A stretch of DNA of 64,000 bases from Pseudomonas lini. GTDB lineage: Bacteria > Pseudomonadota > Gammaproteobacteria > Pseudomonadales > Pseudomonadaceae. How positions within the stretch are numbered: position 1 is the stretch's first letter; each line of letters starts with the position of its first letter. Below are positions 51,175 through 60,418 of this stretch, piece by piece. The position numbers and the translations under genes were made by a program. A model generated the notes under the pieces. That model was not told where the DNA came from. It ran no database searches and worked only from the letters and a program-made list of their open reading frames with translations. The stretch lies in NCBI RefSeq assembly GCF_964063345.1, contig NZ_OZ061318.1, positions 4,216,001 to 4,280,000 on the forward strand. Direction: 5' to 3'.

Positions 51175-53073
51175 ATGTCGCACGCATCTGATTTGATCAG
51201 CGAGGACATCCTCGCCTATCTGGGCCAGCACGAACGCAAGGAAATGCTGCGCTTTCTTACCTGTGGCAACGTCGACGACGGCAAGAGTACCCTGATCGGG
51301 CGCCTGCTGCACGACTCCAAAATGATCTACGAAGATCATCTGGAAGCCATCACCCGCGACTCGAAAAAAGTCGGCACCACCGGCGAAGACATCGACCTGG
51401 CGTTGCTGGTCGACGGCTTGCAGGCCGAGCGTGAGCAGGGCATCACCATTGATGTCGCCTACCGCTATTTCTCCACCGCCAAGCGCAAATTCATCATCGC
51501 CGATACCCCCGGCCATGAGCAGTACACCCGCAACATGGCCACCGGTGCATCCACCTGTGACCTGGCGATCATCCTGGTCGACGCCCGTTACGGCGTGCAG
51601 ACCCAGACCCGTCGCCACAGCTTTATCGCCTCGTTGCTGGGCATCAAGCACATCGTTGTCGCCATCAACAAGATGGACCTCAACGGCTTCGACGAAAGCG
51701 TGTTCGAGTCGATCAAGGCCGATTACCTGAAGTTCGCCGAAGGCATCGCGTTCAAGCCGACCACCATGGCGTTCGTACCGATGTCCGCTCTCAAGGGCGA
51801 CAACGTGGTGAACAAGTCCGAGCGCTCGCCGTGGTACACCGGCCAGTCGCTGATGGAAATTCTTGAAACCGTCGAAATCGCCAATGACCGTAACTACACC
51901 GATTTGCGTTTCCCGGTGCAGTACGTCAACCGTCCGAACCTGAACTTCCGTGGTTTTGCCGGCACCTTGGCCAGCGGCATCGTGCACAAGGGCGACGAAG
52001 TCGTTGTGCTGCCATCGGGCAAGAGCAGCCGCGTGAAATCCATTGTCACCTTCGAAGGTGAGCTGGAGCATGCAGGTCCTGGTCAAGCCGTGACGCTGAC
52101 CATGGAAGACGAAATCGATATCTCCCGTGGCGACTTGCTGGTGCATGCCGACAACCAGCCGCAAGTGACTGACGCCTTCGACGCCATGCTGGTGTGGATG
52201 GCCGAAGAGCCGATGCTGCCGGGCAAGAAATACGACATCAAGCGCGCCACGACTTACGTGCCGGGTTCGATCACCAGCATCGTCAATCGCGTGGACGTGA
52301 ACACGTTGGCCGAAGGGCCGGCGAGCTCGCTGCAGTTGAACGAGATCGGTCGGGTCAAGATCAGCCTCGACGCGGCTATCGCGCTGGATGGTTACGACAG
52401 CAACCGCACCACCGGTTCGTTCATCGTCATCGATCGACTGACCAACGGCACGGTCGCGGCCGGCATGATCATCGCCCAGCCGTTGAGTCATGGCACCAGC
52501 ACCCATCACGGCAAACTGGCTCACGTGGCTACCGAAGAGCGTGCCCAGCGTTTTGGTCAGCAACCGGCCACCGTGTTGTTCAGCGGCCTGTCGGGCGCTG
52601 GTAAAAGCACCCTGGCCTACGCGGTTGAACGCAAGCTGTTCGACCTGGGCCGTGCGGTGTTTGTACTCGATGGCCAGAACCTGCGTCACGACCTCAACAA
52701 AGGTCTGCCAAATGATCGCGCCGGGCGTACCGAAAACTGGCGTCGTGCGGCGCACGTTGCGCGTCAGTTCAACGAAGCGGGTCTGTTGACCTTGGCAGCC
52801 TTCGTTGCGCCGAGTGCTGAAGGTCGTGAGCAGGCCAGGGAACTGATCGGCAAGGAGCGTCTGCTGACGGTCTACGTCCAGGCCTCGCCGACGGTCTGTG
52901 CCGAGCGTGATCCGCAAGGTCTGTACGCTGCGGGTGGCGACAACATCCCGGGCGAATCCTTCCCGTACGACGTGCCGCTGAATGCCGATCTGGTGATCGA
53001 CACCCAGTCGCTGTCGCTGGAAGAAAGCGTCAAGCAAGTGCTGGATCTGCTGCGTAAGCGTGGCGCGATCTAA
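51175..53073 (+). CDS. cysNC: bifunctional sulfate adenylyltransferase GTPase / APS kinase
   Basis: Fusion of CysN and CysC. The 632 residues start with an EF-Tu-like GTPase: P-loop GNVDDGKST (31-39), [11 protein letters not shown] and NKMDLNGF. Beta-barrel domains follow to about 450. The APS kinase begins near 462 with [10 protein letters not shown] (about 470) and [13 protein letters not shown]. The pair makes APS and phosphorylates it to PAPS. Such CysNC fusions are usual in pseudomonads. A terminator follows. Confidence 0.97.
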   Translation: MSHASDLISEDILAYLGQHERKEMLRFLTCGNVDDGKSTLIGRLLHDSKMIYEDHLEAITRDSKKVGTTGEDIDLALLVDGLQAEREQGITIDVAYRYFSTAKRKFIIADTPGHEQYTRNMATGASTCDLAIILVDARYGVQTQTRRHSFIASLLGIKHIVVAINKMDLNGFDESVFESIKADYLKFAEGIAFKPTTMAFVPMSALKGDNVVNKSERSPWYTGQSLMEILETVEIANDRNYTDLRFPVQYVNRPNLNFRGFAGTLASGIVHKGDEVVVLPSGKSSRVKSIVTFEGELEHAGPGQAVTLTMEDEIDISRGDLLVHADNQPQVTDAFDAMLVWMAEEPMLPGKKYDIKRATTYVPGSITSIVNRVDVNTLAEGPASSLQLNEIGRVKISLDAAIALDGYDSNRTTGSFIVIDRLTNGTVAAGMIIAQPLSHGTSTHHGKLAHVATEERAQRFGQQPATVLFSGLSGAGKSTLAYAVERKLFDLGRAVFVLDGQNLRHDLNKGLPNDRAGRTENWRRAAHVARQFNEAGLLTLAAFVAPSAEGREQARELIGKERLLTVYVQASPTVCAERDPQGLYAAGGDNIPGESFPYDVPLNADLVIDTQSLSLEESVKQVLDLLRKRGAI

Positions 53074-53088
53074 GCGTTAGCCGCCAAT

Positions 53089-53127
53089 AAAAAACCCGCA
53101 GATGAGTGATCGTCTGCGGGTTTTTTT
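53089..53127 (+). terminator. intrinsic terminator after cysNC
   Basis: AAAAAACCCGCAGA, short loop, TCTGCGGGTTTTTTT. Strong stem with A and T runs on the two sides. Confidence 0.88.
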
Positions 53128-53142
53128 GTGTTCTTGAGATCG

Positions 53143-53236
53143 CCATCGCGGGCAAGCCCGCTCCCACAGGGATTTCTAGTGAACACAAAATTTGCATTCC
53201 ACAGAAACCACTGTGGGAGCGGGCTTGCCCGCGATA
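53143..53236. repeat. REP inverted pair (family A)
   Basis: CCATCGCGGGCAAGCCCGCT ... AGCGGGCTTGCCCGCGATAG, between cysNC and the convergent acyltransferase gene. Confidence 0.9.
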
Positions 53237-53253
53237 GCGTCTGTACAAACACC

Positions 53254-54162
53254 TCAAACCTTGGCGGTGTACTCGCGATGCATCTGCCCCAGCAGCGCAT
53301 CCTTGTCATTCCACAGCTGATTGATCCAACCCTGAAACTCCAGGCGATACACGCCGTCCTGGTCGTAGTTCTTGCCGACGAATTGCGGTGGAATCTTCAG
53401 CTCCTGAAAGTGCACCACTACATCCTTCACATTCCCACAGAGCAAATCCCAGTAACCCGGACGCCCCGCCGGATAGTGGATGGTCACGTTGACGATGGCT
53501 TCCAGCTGGTCGCCCATGGCATCCAGCACGAAGGCAATACCGCCCGCTTTCGGCTTGAGCAGGTAGCGGAACGGTGAGCTCTGCTGTACGTGCTTGCCCT
53601 CGGTGAAGCGCGTGCCTTCGACGAAGTTGAAAATCCCCACCGGGTTATTGCGGAACTTGTCGCAGGTCTTCCGAGTGGTCTCCAGATCTTTGCCTTTCTT
53701 CTCTGGATGCTTTTCCAGATAGGCCTTGGAGTAACGCTTCATGAACGGAAAACCGAGTGCCCACCACGCCAGGCCAATCACCGGCACCCAGATCAGTTGC
53801 TGTTTGAGGAAGAACTTCAGCGGACGGATGCGACGGTTGAGCACGTACTGCAACACCATGATGTCGACCCAGCTCTGGTGGTTGCTGGTGATCAGGTATG
53901 AGTGTTGATAGTCCAGGCCTTCCAGCCCGCTGAGCTGCCAGCGCGTATGCCCGAGCAGGTCCATCCAGGCCTTGTTGTTGCTGATCCAGGTTTCGTGGAT
54001 ATGACCCATCAGCCAGTCGGTGAAACGCTGGGCGGCGGGGAAGGGCAGCAGCAGTTTGAAGATCGCCACTACGAACAGCGGCGTGCAGCAGACAATCGTG
54101 TTCAGCGCCAACAACAGCGAGGCGATCACGCCGCGCAGGGGGGCAGGTAGAAAATCCAGCAT
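53254..54162 (-). CDS. lysophospholipid acyltransferase (YihG family)
   Basis: Inner-membrane acyltransferase of 302 residues. The PlsC-type motifs are SNHQSWVDIM (His-x4-Asp, near 93-102) and FVEGTRFTEGK. Two hydrophobic segments lie near the N terminus (residues about 10-40). YihG-like enzymes add fatty acids to lysophosphatidic acid or lysophospholipids, shaping membrane lipids. The ATG directly follows the pta stop (TAAATG), so translation is coupled with pta. Confidence 0.87.
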   Translation of the reverse strand: MLDFLPAPLRGVIASLLLALNTIVCCTPLFVVAIFKLLLPFPAAQRFTDWLMGHIHETWISNNKAWMDLLGHTRWQLSGLEGLDYQHSYLITSNHQSWVDIMVLQYVLNRRIRPLKFFLKQQLIWVPVIGLAWWALGFPFMKRYSKAYLEKHPEKKGKDLETTRKTCDKFRNNPVGIFNFVEGTRFTEGKHVQQSSPFRYLLKPKAGGIAFVLDAMGDQLEAIVNVTIHYPAGRPGYWDLLCGNVKDVVVHFQELKIPPQFVGKNYDQDGVYRLEFQGWINQLWNDKDALLGQMHREYTAKV

Positions 54163-56262
54163 TTAAACATCCATAGGTCGGTTGGCAGCCTGGATCGCGG
54201 TCAACGCGATGGTGTAGACGATGTCGTCGACCTGCGCGCCGCGCGGCAGGTCATTCACCGGTTTGCGCAGGCCTTGCAGCATCGGCCCGAGGCTGACGCA
54301 GTCGGCGCTGCGCTGCACGGCTTTGTGGGTGGTGTTGCCGGTGTTCAAGTCGGGGAACACGAACACCGTAGCGCGGCCAGCCACCTGACTGTTCGGTGCC
54401 AGTTGCTTGGCCACGGTTTCGTTGGCAGCGGCGTCGTACTGCAACGGGCCGTCGATCAACAGCGAGTTTTGCTGTTCGTGGGCGAGTAACGTCGCTTCGC
54501 GGACCTTCTCGACTTCTTCACCGCTGGCCGACTCACCGCTGGAGTAACTGATCATCGCCACGCGCGGGGTTATCCCGAATGCCGCCGCCGAGTCGGCGCT
54601 TTGCAACGCAATCTCGGCCAGTTCGCTGGCACTCGGGTGCGGGTTCATCACGCAGTCGCCGTAGACCAGCACTTCTTCCGGAAACAGCATGAAGAACACC
54701 GAAGACACCAGCGTGCAGCCCGGCGCGGTCTTGATCAGCTGCAGGGCCGGGCGGATGGTGTTGGCGGTGGAGTGAATGACTCCGGACACCAGCCCGTCGA
54801 CTTCATCCAGCGCCAGCATCACGGTACCGATCACCACGGTGTCTTCCAGTTGTTGCTCGGCCATGGGGGCGTTGAGGCTTTTGCTTTTACGCAGGGCGAC
54901 CATCGGCTCGACGTAACGCTCGCGGATCAGGTCCGGGTCGAGGATTTCCAGCCCCGGCGGCAACTCGATGCCTTGGGCGCGGGCGACGGCTTCGACATCC
55001 GCCGGTTTTGCCAGCAATACGCAACGGGCAATGCCGCGCGCCTGACAGATCGCCGCGGCTTGCACCGTCAGCGGTTCGCTGCCTTCGGGCAACACGATGC
55101 GCTTGTTGGCGGCCTGGGCACGCTGGATCAGTTGGTAGCGGAACACCGCTGGCGACAGGCGCATTTCCCGTGGCGTGCCACAACGCTGGTGCAGCCAGTT
55201 GGCGTCGAGGTGACCGGCGACGAAATCGGTGATGATCTCCGCACGTTCGCGGTCGTCGATCGGAATTTCCTTGTTCAAACCGTTCAACTGGTTGGCGGTG
55301 TCGTAAGAACCAGTACTGACCGATAACACCGGCAAGCCGGCCTGCAAGGCGCCACGGCACAGATCCATGATGCGCGGATCGGGCAGGGTATCGCTGGTCA
55401 GCAACAGACCGGCCAGGGGCACGCCGTTCATCGCTGCGAGACTGACTGCGAGGATGATGTCGTCGCGATCGCCGGGAGTCACCACCAGCACGCCGGGCTT
55501 GAGCAGCTCCACGGTGTTGCGCATGGTGCGGGCGCAGATGATGATGTTGGTCATGCGCCGGGTTTCGTAATCACCGGCGTTGAGCACCTGAGCGCCCATC
55601 AGATCGGCCACGTCGCGGGTGCGCGGTGCGTTCAGTTCCGGTTGATACGGGATGCAGCCGAGCAGCCGGAAGTCGCCACTGCGCAGCAATGGCGAGTGCT
55701 CCTTCAGGCGCGAGGCGAAGGCCTCCATGCTTTCGTCGGTCTTGACCTTATTGAGGATCACGCCCAGGACTTTCGGGTCTTTCGGCCCGCCGAACAATTG
55801 CGCCTGCAACTCCACCCGGCCGGACAATTCGGTCAGCACTTCGTTTTCCGGTGCCGAGACCAGAATCACGTCGGCATCGAGACTCTTGGCCAAATGCAGG
55901 TTCACCCGCGCCGCGTAACTGGCGCTGCGGGTCGGGACCATGCCTTCGACGATCAGCACGTCTTTGCCGACAGCGGCTTGCTGATAAAGGGTGATGATTT
56001 CTTCGAGCAGTTCGTCCAGCTGGCCGTCGCCGAGCATCCGCTCGACGTGGGCCAGGCCCAGTGGCTGAGGCGGTTTCAAACCATGGGTGCGGGCCACCAG
56101 TTCGGTGGAGCGTTCTGGGCCCGTGTCGCCCGGGTGCGGCTGGGCAATCGGTTTGAAAAAGCCGACTTTGAGACCGGCCCGCTCAAGCGTACGCACCAGC
56201 CCGAGGCTGATGGAGGTCAGACCCACACCAAAATCGGTGGGTGCGATAAAAAAAGTTTGCAT
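54163..56262 (-). CDS. pta: phosphate acetyltransferase
   Basis: Interconverts acetyl-CoA and acetyl phosphate. The 699 residues are the long form: an N-terminal P-loop-like dethiobiotin-synthase type domain (about 1-200, FFIAPTDFGVGLTSISLGLVR), a DRTGG domain (about 215-325), and the C-terminal catalytic domain (about 370-699, with VFPDLNTGNTTHKAVQR). I use the ATG at 56262; a frame to 56283 adds seven residues. No ackA is adjacent, although pta and ackA are neighbours in P. aeruginosa. Confidence 0.95.
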   Translation of the reverse strand: MQTFFIAPTDFGVGLTSISLGLVRTLERAGLKVGFFKPIAQPHPGDTGPERSTELVARTHGLKPPQPLGLAHVERMLGDGQLDELLEEIITLYQQAAVGKDVLIVEGMVPTRSASYAARVNLHLAKSLDADVILVSAPENEVLTELSGRVELQAQLFGGPKDPKVLGVILNKVKTDESMEAFASRLKEHSPLLRSGDFRLLGCIPYQPELNAPRTRDVADLMGAQVLNAGDYETRRMTNIIICARTMRNTVELLKPGVLVVTPGDRDDIILAVSLAAMNGVPLAGLLLTSDTLPDPRIMDLCRGALQAGLPVLSVSTGSYDTANQLNGLNKEIPIDDRERAEIITDFVAGHLDANWLHQRCGTPREMRLSPAVFRYQLIQRAQAANKRIVLPEGSEPLTVQAAAICQARGIARCVLLAKPADVEAVARAQGIELPPGLEILDPDLIRERYVEPMVALRKSKSLNAPMAEQQLEDTVVIGTVMLALDEVDGLVSGVIHSTANTIRPALQLIKTAPGCTLVSSVFFMLFPEEVLVYGDCVMNPHPSASELAEIALQSADSAAAFGITPRVAMISYSSGESASGEEVEKVREATLLAHEQQNSLLIDGPLQYDAAANETVAKQLAPNSQVAGRATVFVFPDLNTGNTTHKAVQRSADCVSLGPMLQGLRKPVNDLPRGAQVDDIVYTIALTAIQAANRPMDV

Positions 56263-56336
56263 GCGGATTCTCTGGAAGTGCATGTGGGCAGCCGTGGCCG
56301 CCAGGTGATCATCTATATCTGACGATCTACCAAAAT

Positions 56337-56645
56337 TCAGTCGTCAAGGTTATCGCTAACCGAGCCTTGTGCGCACCATCCGCAATCAAAGGGCTGGCCT
56401 ATTTTTTCATTGCGCAGCGAAGGGTCCAGCACCCAGGCCCGGGATTGCCATGGGGGCTGGTGCCGCAGGTGTTGGGTATGGCCGCAGGAAAGCTCGGCTA
56501 CCCAGTGCCCTTCCTCGTCCTGATGAAAGCCTGTGACGGTCGAGGCTTTCGTCGCACCCCGTCTGTCCGGGTTGTGTTCGCTTTCGGGCGATTGCTTCGC
56601 TAAACTTGGTCTTTCTATATTCTTATGCAAAAGGTCTCGCCCCAT
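56337..56645 (-). CDS. DUF3565 domain protein, Cys/His-rich
   Basis: A small protein of 102 residues from the ATG at 56645; function unknown. The DUF3565 part is TVTGFHQDEEGHWVAELSCG with CGHTQHLRHQPPW and a C-terminal CGWCAQG. The pattern Cys-Gly-His-x2-His-x2-His plus CGWC looks like a metal, probably zinc, site. The N-terminal 35 residues are polar and may be disordered; a TTG five codons in is a second start choice. The ATG shares CATG with the start of divergent slyD. Confidence 0.72.
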   Translation of the reverse strand: MGRDLLHKNIERPSLAKQSPESEHNPDRRGATKASTVTGFHQDEEGHWVAELSCGHTQHLRHQPPWQSRAWVLDPSLRNEKIGQPFDCGWCAQGSVSDNLDD

Positions 56646-57129
56646 GCTGATCGCCGCCAATAAGGCTGTCTCCATCGACTATACCCTGACCAACGACGCT
56701 GGTGAGGTCATCGACAGTTCCGCCGGCGGCGCGCCGCTGGTCTACCTGCAAGGCGCAGGTAACATCATCCCGGGCCTGGAAAAGGCACTGGAAGGAAAAG
56801 CAGTCGGTGACGAACTGACTGTCGCCGTAGAACCTGAAGATGCCTACGGCGAATACGCTGCCGAACTGGTCAGCACTTTGAGCCGCAGCATGTTCGAAGG
56901 CGTTGACGAGCTGGAAGTGGGCATGCAGTTCCACGCTTCCGCTCCGGATGGTCAGATGCAGATCGTCACCATTCGCGATCTGGACGGCGACGATGTCACC
57001 GTCGACGGCAACCACCCGTTGGCCGGTCAGCGCCTGAATTTCCAGGTCAAGATCATCGACATCCGTGACGCCAGCCAGGAAGAAATCGCTCATGGTCACG
57101 TCCATGGCGAAGGTGGCCATCACCACTGA
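56644..57129 (+). CDS. slyD: FKBP-type peptidyl-prolyl isomerase SlyD
   Basis: Prolyl isomerase and chaperone of the cytoplasm. The 161 residues have the FKBP halves VSIDYTLTNDAGEVIDSS and GAGNIIPGLEKALEGK, with the insert-in-flap domain between. The tail HGHVHGEGGHHH is a short metal-binding run, as in SlyD proteins that feed nickel enzymes. AAGG nine bases before the ATG. Divergent from the DUF3565 gene with overlapping start codons. A terminator follows. Confidence 0.93.
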   Translation: MLIAANKAVSIDYTLTNDAGEVIDSSAGGAPLVYLQGAGNIIPGLEKALEGKAVGDELTVAVEPEDAYGEYAAELVSTLSRSMFEGVDELEVGMQFHASAPDGQMQIVTIRDLDGDDVTVDGNHPLAGQRLNFQVKIIDIRDASQEEIAHGHVHGEGGHHH

Positions 57130-57158
57130 TTTTCTGCGCTAAGCTCAGATAGCTGGAG

Positions 57159-57181
57159 AGGCGCCTGAGGGCGCCTTTTTA
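57159..57181 (+). terminator. intrinsic terminator after slyD
   Basis: AGGCGCC, loop TGAG, GGCGCCT and a T run. Confidence 0.8.
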
Positions 57182-57251
57182 GTCCGCGGCTGTCCTTGAT
57201 GGCACCGCCAAGTGGCTGTTTCGAGAAGAACACGGGAATTTGGAGTTCGTC

Positions 57252-57734
57252 ATGAGTGCTTTTCACGACCTTAAACTGACAGCCCTGGATGGTCAGGAGC
57301 TACCTCTGGCGCCCTTCAAGGGGCGTGTCGTGCTGGTGGTCAACGTCGCCTCCAAATGTGGTTTGACCCCACAGTACGCGGCGCTGGAAAACCTCTACCA
57401 GCAATACAAGGACAAGGGTTTCAGTGTGCTGGGCTTGCCGTGCAACCAGTTTGCCGGGCAGGAACCGGGCACCGAGCAGGAGATCCAGGCGTTCTGCAGC
57501 CTCAACTATGGCGTGACTTTTCCGTTGTCCAGCAAGCTGGAAGTCAACGGTCATGAGCGTCATCAGTTGTACCGTCTGCTGGCGGGTGAAGGCGCGGAAT
57601 TCCCGGGCGACATCACCTGGAACTTCGAGAAATTCCTGCTGGGCAAGGACGGTCGCGTACTGGCGCGGTTCTCGCCTCGAACGGCGCCGGATGATCCGTC
57701 TGTCGTTCATGCGATCGAAAAAGCGCTGAGCTGA
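57252..57734 (+). CDS. glutathione peroxidase (thiol peroxidase type)
   Basis: Reduces peroxides. The 160 residues have the tetrad Cys36 (NVASKCGLTPQY), Gln70 (CNQFAGQEPG), Trp123 and Asn124 (TWNFEKFL). Cys36 replaces selenocysteine, and Cys64 or Cys82 could act as resolving cysteine with thioredoxin. I use the ATG at 57252, with GGAG six bases before. Downstream of slyD as in P. aeruginosa. Confidence 0.92.
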   Translation: MSAFHDLKLTALDGQELPLAPFKGRVVLVVNVASKCGLTPQYAALENLYQQYKDKGFSVLGLPCNQFAGQEPGTEQEIQAFCSLNYGVTFPLSSKLEVNGHERHQLYRLLAGEGAEFPGDITWNFEKFLLGKDGRVLARFSPRTAPDDPSVVHAIEKALS

Positions 57735-57743
57735 TATTCCTCT

Positions 57744-57851
57744 GTGTAGGAGCGAGGCTTGCCCGCGAAGGCGTCATGTCATTCAACATTGATATCGACT
57801 GACATGACGCTTTCGCGGGCAAGTCGGATCGCCGCACCGCTCGCTCCTACA
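57744..57851. repeat. REP inverted pair (family B, variant right arm)
   Basis: TGTGTAGGAGCGAGGCTTGC ... with right arm AAGTCGGATCGCCGCACCGC then TCGCTCCTACA; the extra GCCGCACCGC is shared with 22644-22745. The 50 bases inside contain the inverted TCATGTCATT/GACATGA. Confidence 0.85.
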
Positions 57852-57959
57852 ATGTTTCCTATCTTTTAGACCTTAATCACCGCAATCAATAGTGCTGTTC
57901 AAGGCTTGGTGCTCTCCATATTATCGTCGTCATAAAGTCTATATCCCGTGGAGCGTCCC

Positions 57960-59063
57960 ATGCCCGTCAAAGCCCTGTTCAAGCCTTTTCACCTAGGCGC
58001 CCTCGAGTTGCCGACCCGCGTTGTCATGGCGCCGATGACCCGCTCGTTTTCGCCGGGCGGCGTGCCTAATTCCAAAGTGATCGAGTACTACCGTCGTCGC
58101 GCCGCCGCCGGGGTTGGGCTGATCATCACCGAAGGCACCACTGTCGGTCACAAGGCCTCCAACGGCTATCCGAACGTGCCGCACTTCTATGGTGAAGCGG
58201 CATTGGCCGGCTGGAAGAAAGTCGTCGATGCGGTGCATGCCGAAGGCGGCAAAATTGTTCCGCAACTGTGGCATGTGGGCAGCGTGCGCCGTATCGGCAC
58301 CGAGCCGGACGCCAGCGTGCCGGGTTACGGTCCGTCGGAGAAATTGAAGGACGGTCAGGTCGTGGTTCACGGCATGAGCAAGCAAGATATCCAGGACGTG
58401 ATCGCCGCGTTTGCCCAAGCCGCCAAAGATGCCCAGAGCATCGGCATGGACGGCGTGGAAATTCACGGTGCCCACGGCTACCTCGTGGACCAGTTCTTCT
58501 GGGAAGGCAGCAACCAGCGCACTGACGAATACGGCGGCAGCCTGGCTAACCGTTCGCGTTTTGCCATTGAACTGATCCAGGCGGTGCGTGCAGCGGTCGG
58601 GGAAGGTTTCCCGATCATCTTCCGTTTCTCCCAATGGAAGCAGCAGGACTACACCGCGCGCTTGGTGCAAACCCCGGAAGCCTTGGGTGAGTTCCTCAAG
58701 CCGTTGTCTGACGCCGGCGTGGACATTTTCCACTGCTCGACGCGACGTTTCTGGGAGCCGGAGTTCGACGGTTCCGAGCTGAACCTGGCCGGCTGGACTC
58801 GCAAGCTCACCGGCAAGCCAACCATCACCGTCGGCAGCGTCGGCCTGGACGGCGAATTCCTGCAGTTCATGGTCAACACCGATAAAATCGCCCAACCGGC
58901 CAGCCTGGAAAAACTGCTGGAGCGTTTGAACAACGATGAGTTCGATCTGGTGGCAGTGGGGCGTGCATTGTTGGTGGACCCGGACTGGGCGCAGAAAGTG
59001 CGGGACGGTCGTGAGGAAGAGATCCTGCCGTTTAGCCGTGAGGCGTTGATGACGCTGGTTTAA
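57960..59063 (+). CDS. NADH:flavin oxidoreductase, Old Yellow Enzyme family
   Basis: FMN-dependent ene-reductase of 367 residues. TIM-barrel motifs: RVVMAPMTRSFSPGG near the N terminus, QLWHVGSV, the substrate His pair in EIHGAHGYLVDQFFW and NQRTDEYGGSLANRSRF, then the phosphate-binding VAVGRALLVDPDW. Likely reduces activated double bonds of enones or similar compounds; the natural substrate is not known. The ATG at 57960 follows GGAG by six bases. A REP lies on each side. Confidence 0.88.
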   Translation: MPVKALFKPFHLGALELPTRVVMAPMTRSFSPGGVPNSKVIEYYRRRAAAGVGLIITEGTTVGHKASNGYPNVPHFYGEAALAGWKKVVDAVHAEGGKIVPQLWHVGSVRRIGTEPDASVPGYGPSEKLKDGQVVVHGMSKQDIQDVIAAFAQAAKDAQSIGMDGVEIHGAHGYLVDQFFWEGSNQRTDEYGGSLANRSRFAIELIQAVRAAVGEGFPIIFRFSQWKQQDYTARLVQTPEALGEFLKPLSDAGVDIFHCSTRRFWEPEFDGSELNLAGWTRKLTGKPTITVGSVGLDGEFLQFMVNTDKIAQPASLEKLLERLNNDEFDLVAVGRALLVDPDWAQKVRDGREEEILPFSREALMTLV

Positions 59064-59082
59064 GCGGCGACAGGACTGACGC

Positions 59083-59156
59083 CTTCACGAGCAAGCCCGC
59101 CCCACAGTGTTCTGCATCACACACAAATCCTGTGGGAGCGGGCTTGCCCGCGATGA
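59083..59156. repeat. REP pair (family A), left arm degenerate
   Basis: CACGAGCAAGCCCGCCCCACAG ... CCTGTGGGAGCGGGCTTGCCCG: the left copy has changed bases and lost a T, and the spacer is short. Between the OYE gene and the convergent glycosyltransferase gene. Confidence 0.8.
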
Positions 59157-59178
59157 TGGCCTCAAAGTCAGCAAAGAT

Positions 59179-60354
59179 TCAGGGTAATGTCTGAGCATTA
59201 GGAACCACCAACTCCCCCACACAAGCCCCGCGCAACTGCCCCTCGAACTGCTCGATAATCGCCGCCCACCCCTGACGACTCGCATGCTGGCGCGCATTGA
59301 GCCGCACGCAACGCAAGGTTTCGCGCTCCTCCAGCAGCCAACACGCCGCATCGCAGAACGCCTCTTCATCCCCAGGCATAGCCAGTACGCCGTTGTAGCC
59401 ATGGCGAATATGCTGGGCTGCCGCAGCCTGATCGTACGCCACCACCCCCAGCCCCGAGGCCAATGCCTCAAGCACCACGTTGCCGAAGGTTTCGGTCAGG
59501 CTCGGAAACAGAAACACATCCCCCGACGCATAGTGACTGGCCAAGGCTTCGCCGCGTTGTGAGCCGCAGAAAATCGCCTCGGGTAATTCCTTCTCCAGCA
59601 TCGATCGTTGCGGCCCGTCACCGACCACAATCAATTTCATTTTTCGCTGTGGATAAGTCATTTTCAGCGTGTCGAAGCACCGCTTGAGCAAGCCAAGATT
59701 CTTCTCCTGAGCCAAACGTCCTACGTGGATGAAGGCAATATCATCCTCGGCCAGTCCCCATTGCTCGCGCAGCGATTTCAGCCGTTTGGCCGGATGAAAC
59801 AACTGGCTGTCGACGCCTCGAGAGAGCAACGCCAGGCGCTCGAAACTACGGCGTTCCAGTTCCAGTCGCTGGCTGGCGCTGGGCACCAGGGTCAGCGTCG
59901 AGCGATTGTGAAACCAGCGCAGGTAGTGAGTCAGCAAGCGCGTCAGCAGCCCGAGGCCGTATTGGCTGGAGTACTGCTGAAAATTGGTATGAAAGCCGCT
60001 GACCACCGAAATCCCCAAGCGCCGCGCCGCGCGCAATGCCGACAACCCCAGCGGTCCTTCGGTGGCGATGTACAACACGTCCGGGCGATGGCGTTTCCAG
60101 CGCCGCAGCAACTTGTGCATCGACGACTGACCCCATTGCAGGCCGGGATATCCCGGCAGCGGCCAGCCTCGACACAACAGCAACTCATCGTTGCTGCCCA
60201 TAAGCGGGTCGCCACCCTGGCGTGGTCGCACCAACTCGACCTGATGCCCGCGCGCGCGCAAACCATCGAACAAGCGGCCAAGGGTATTGGCCACGCCGTT
60301 GATTTCCGGAGGGAAGGTTTCGGTGATCAGGGTGATATGCAGAGTTGTCGTCAT
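59179..60354 (-). CDS. glycosyltransferase family 4 protein
   Basis: A 391-residue GT-B enzyme. N-terminal LITETFPPEINGVANTLG and the C-terminal donor-site run PSLTETFGNVVLEALASGLGVVAYD (the EX7E motif) place it near the MgtA/GDP-mannose or DAG glucosyl/glucuronosyl transferases. Its position before cysZ matches a P. aeruginosa gene I recall as linked to glycolipid formation in phosphate starvation, so membrane lipid remodelling is a reasonable guess. ATG at 60354 has GAGG only two bases upstream; an in-frame ATG at 60378 is possible. Confidence 0.8.
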   Translation of the reverse strand: MTTTLHITLITETFPPEINGVANTLGRLFDGLRARGHQVELVRPRQGGDPLMGSNDELLLCRGWPLPGYPGLQWGQSSMHKLLRRWKRHRPDVLYIATEGPLGLSALRAARRLGISVVSGFHTNFQQYSSQYGLGLLTRLLTHYLRWFHNRSTLTLVPSASQRLELERRSFERLALLSRGVDSQLFHPAKRLKSLREQWGLAEDDIAFIHVGRLAQEKNLGLLKRCFDTLKMTYPQRKMKLIVVGDGPQRSMLEKELPEAIFCGSQRGEALASHYASGDVFLFPSLTETFGNVVLEALASGLGVVAYDQAAAAQHIRHGYNGVLAMPGDEEAFCDAACWLLEERETLRCVRLNARQHASRQGWAAIIEQFEGQLRGACVGELVVPNAQTLP

Positions 60355-60418
60355 GACCTCAGTGTCGGCTGAGGCCATGTCGTCATTGTGACGGTGGGAT
60401 GATGGATTTGTGACGCGA

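Noticed and set aside
50152..53037. 961-codon open frame on the minus strand opposite cysD and cysNC
   Set aside because: It mirrors two highly conserved genes. Its protein is rich in His, Arg, Gln and Val with no family motif, as expected from antisense frames in GC-rich DNA.
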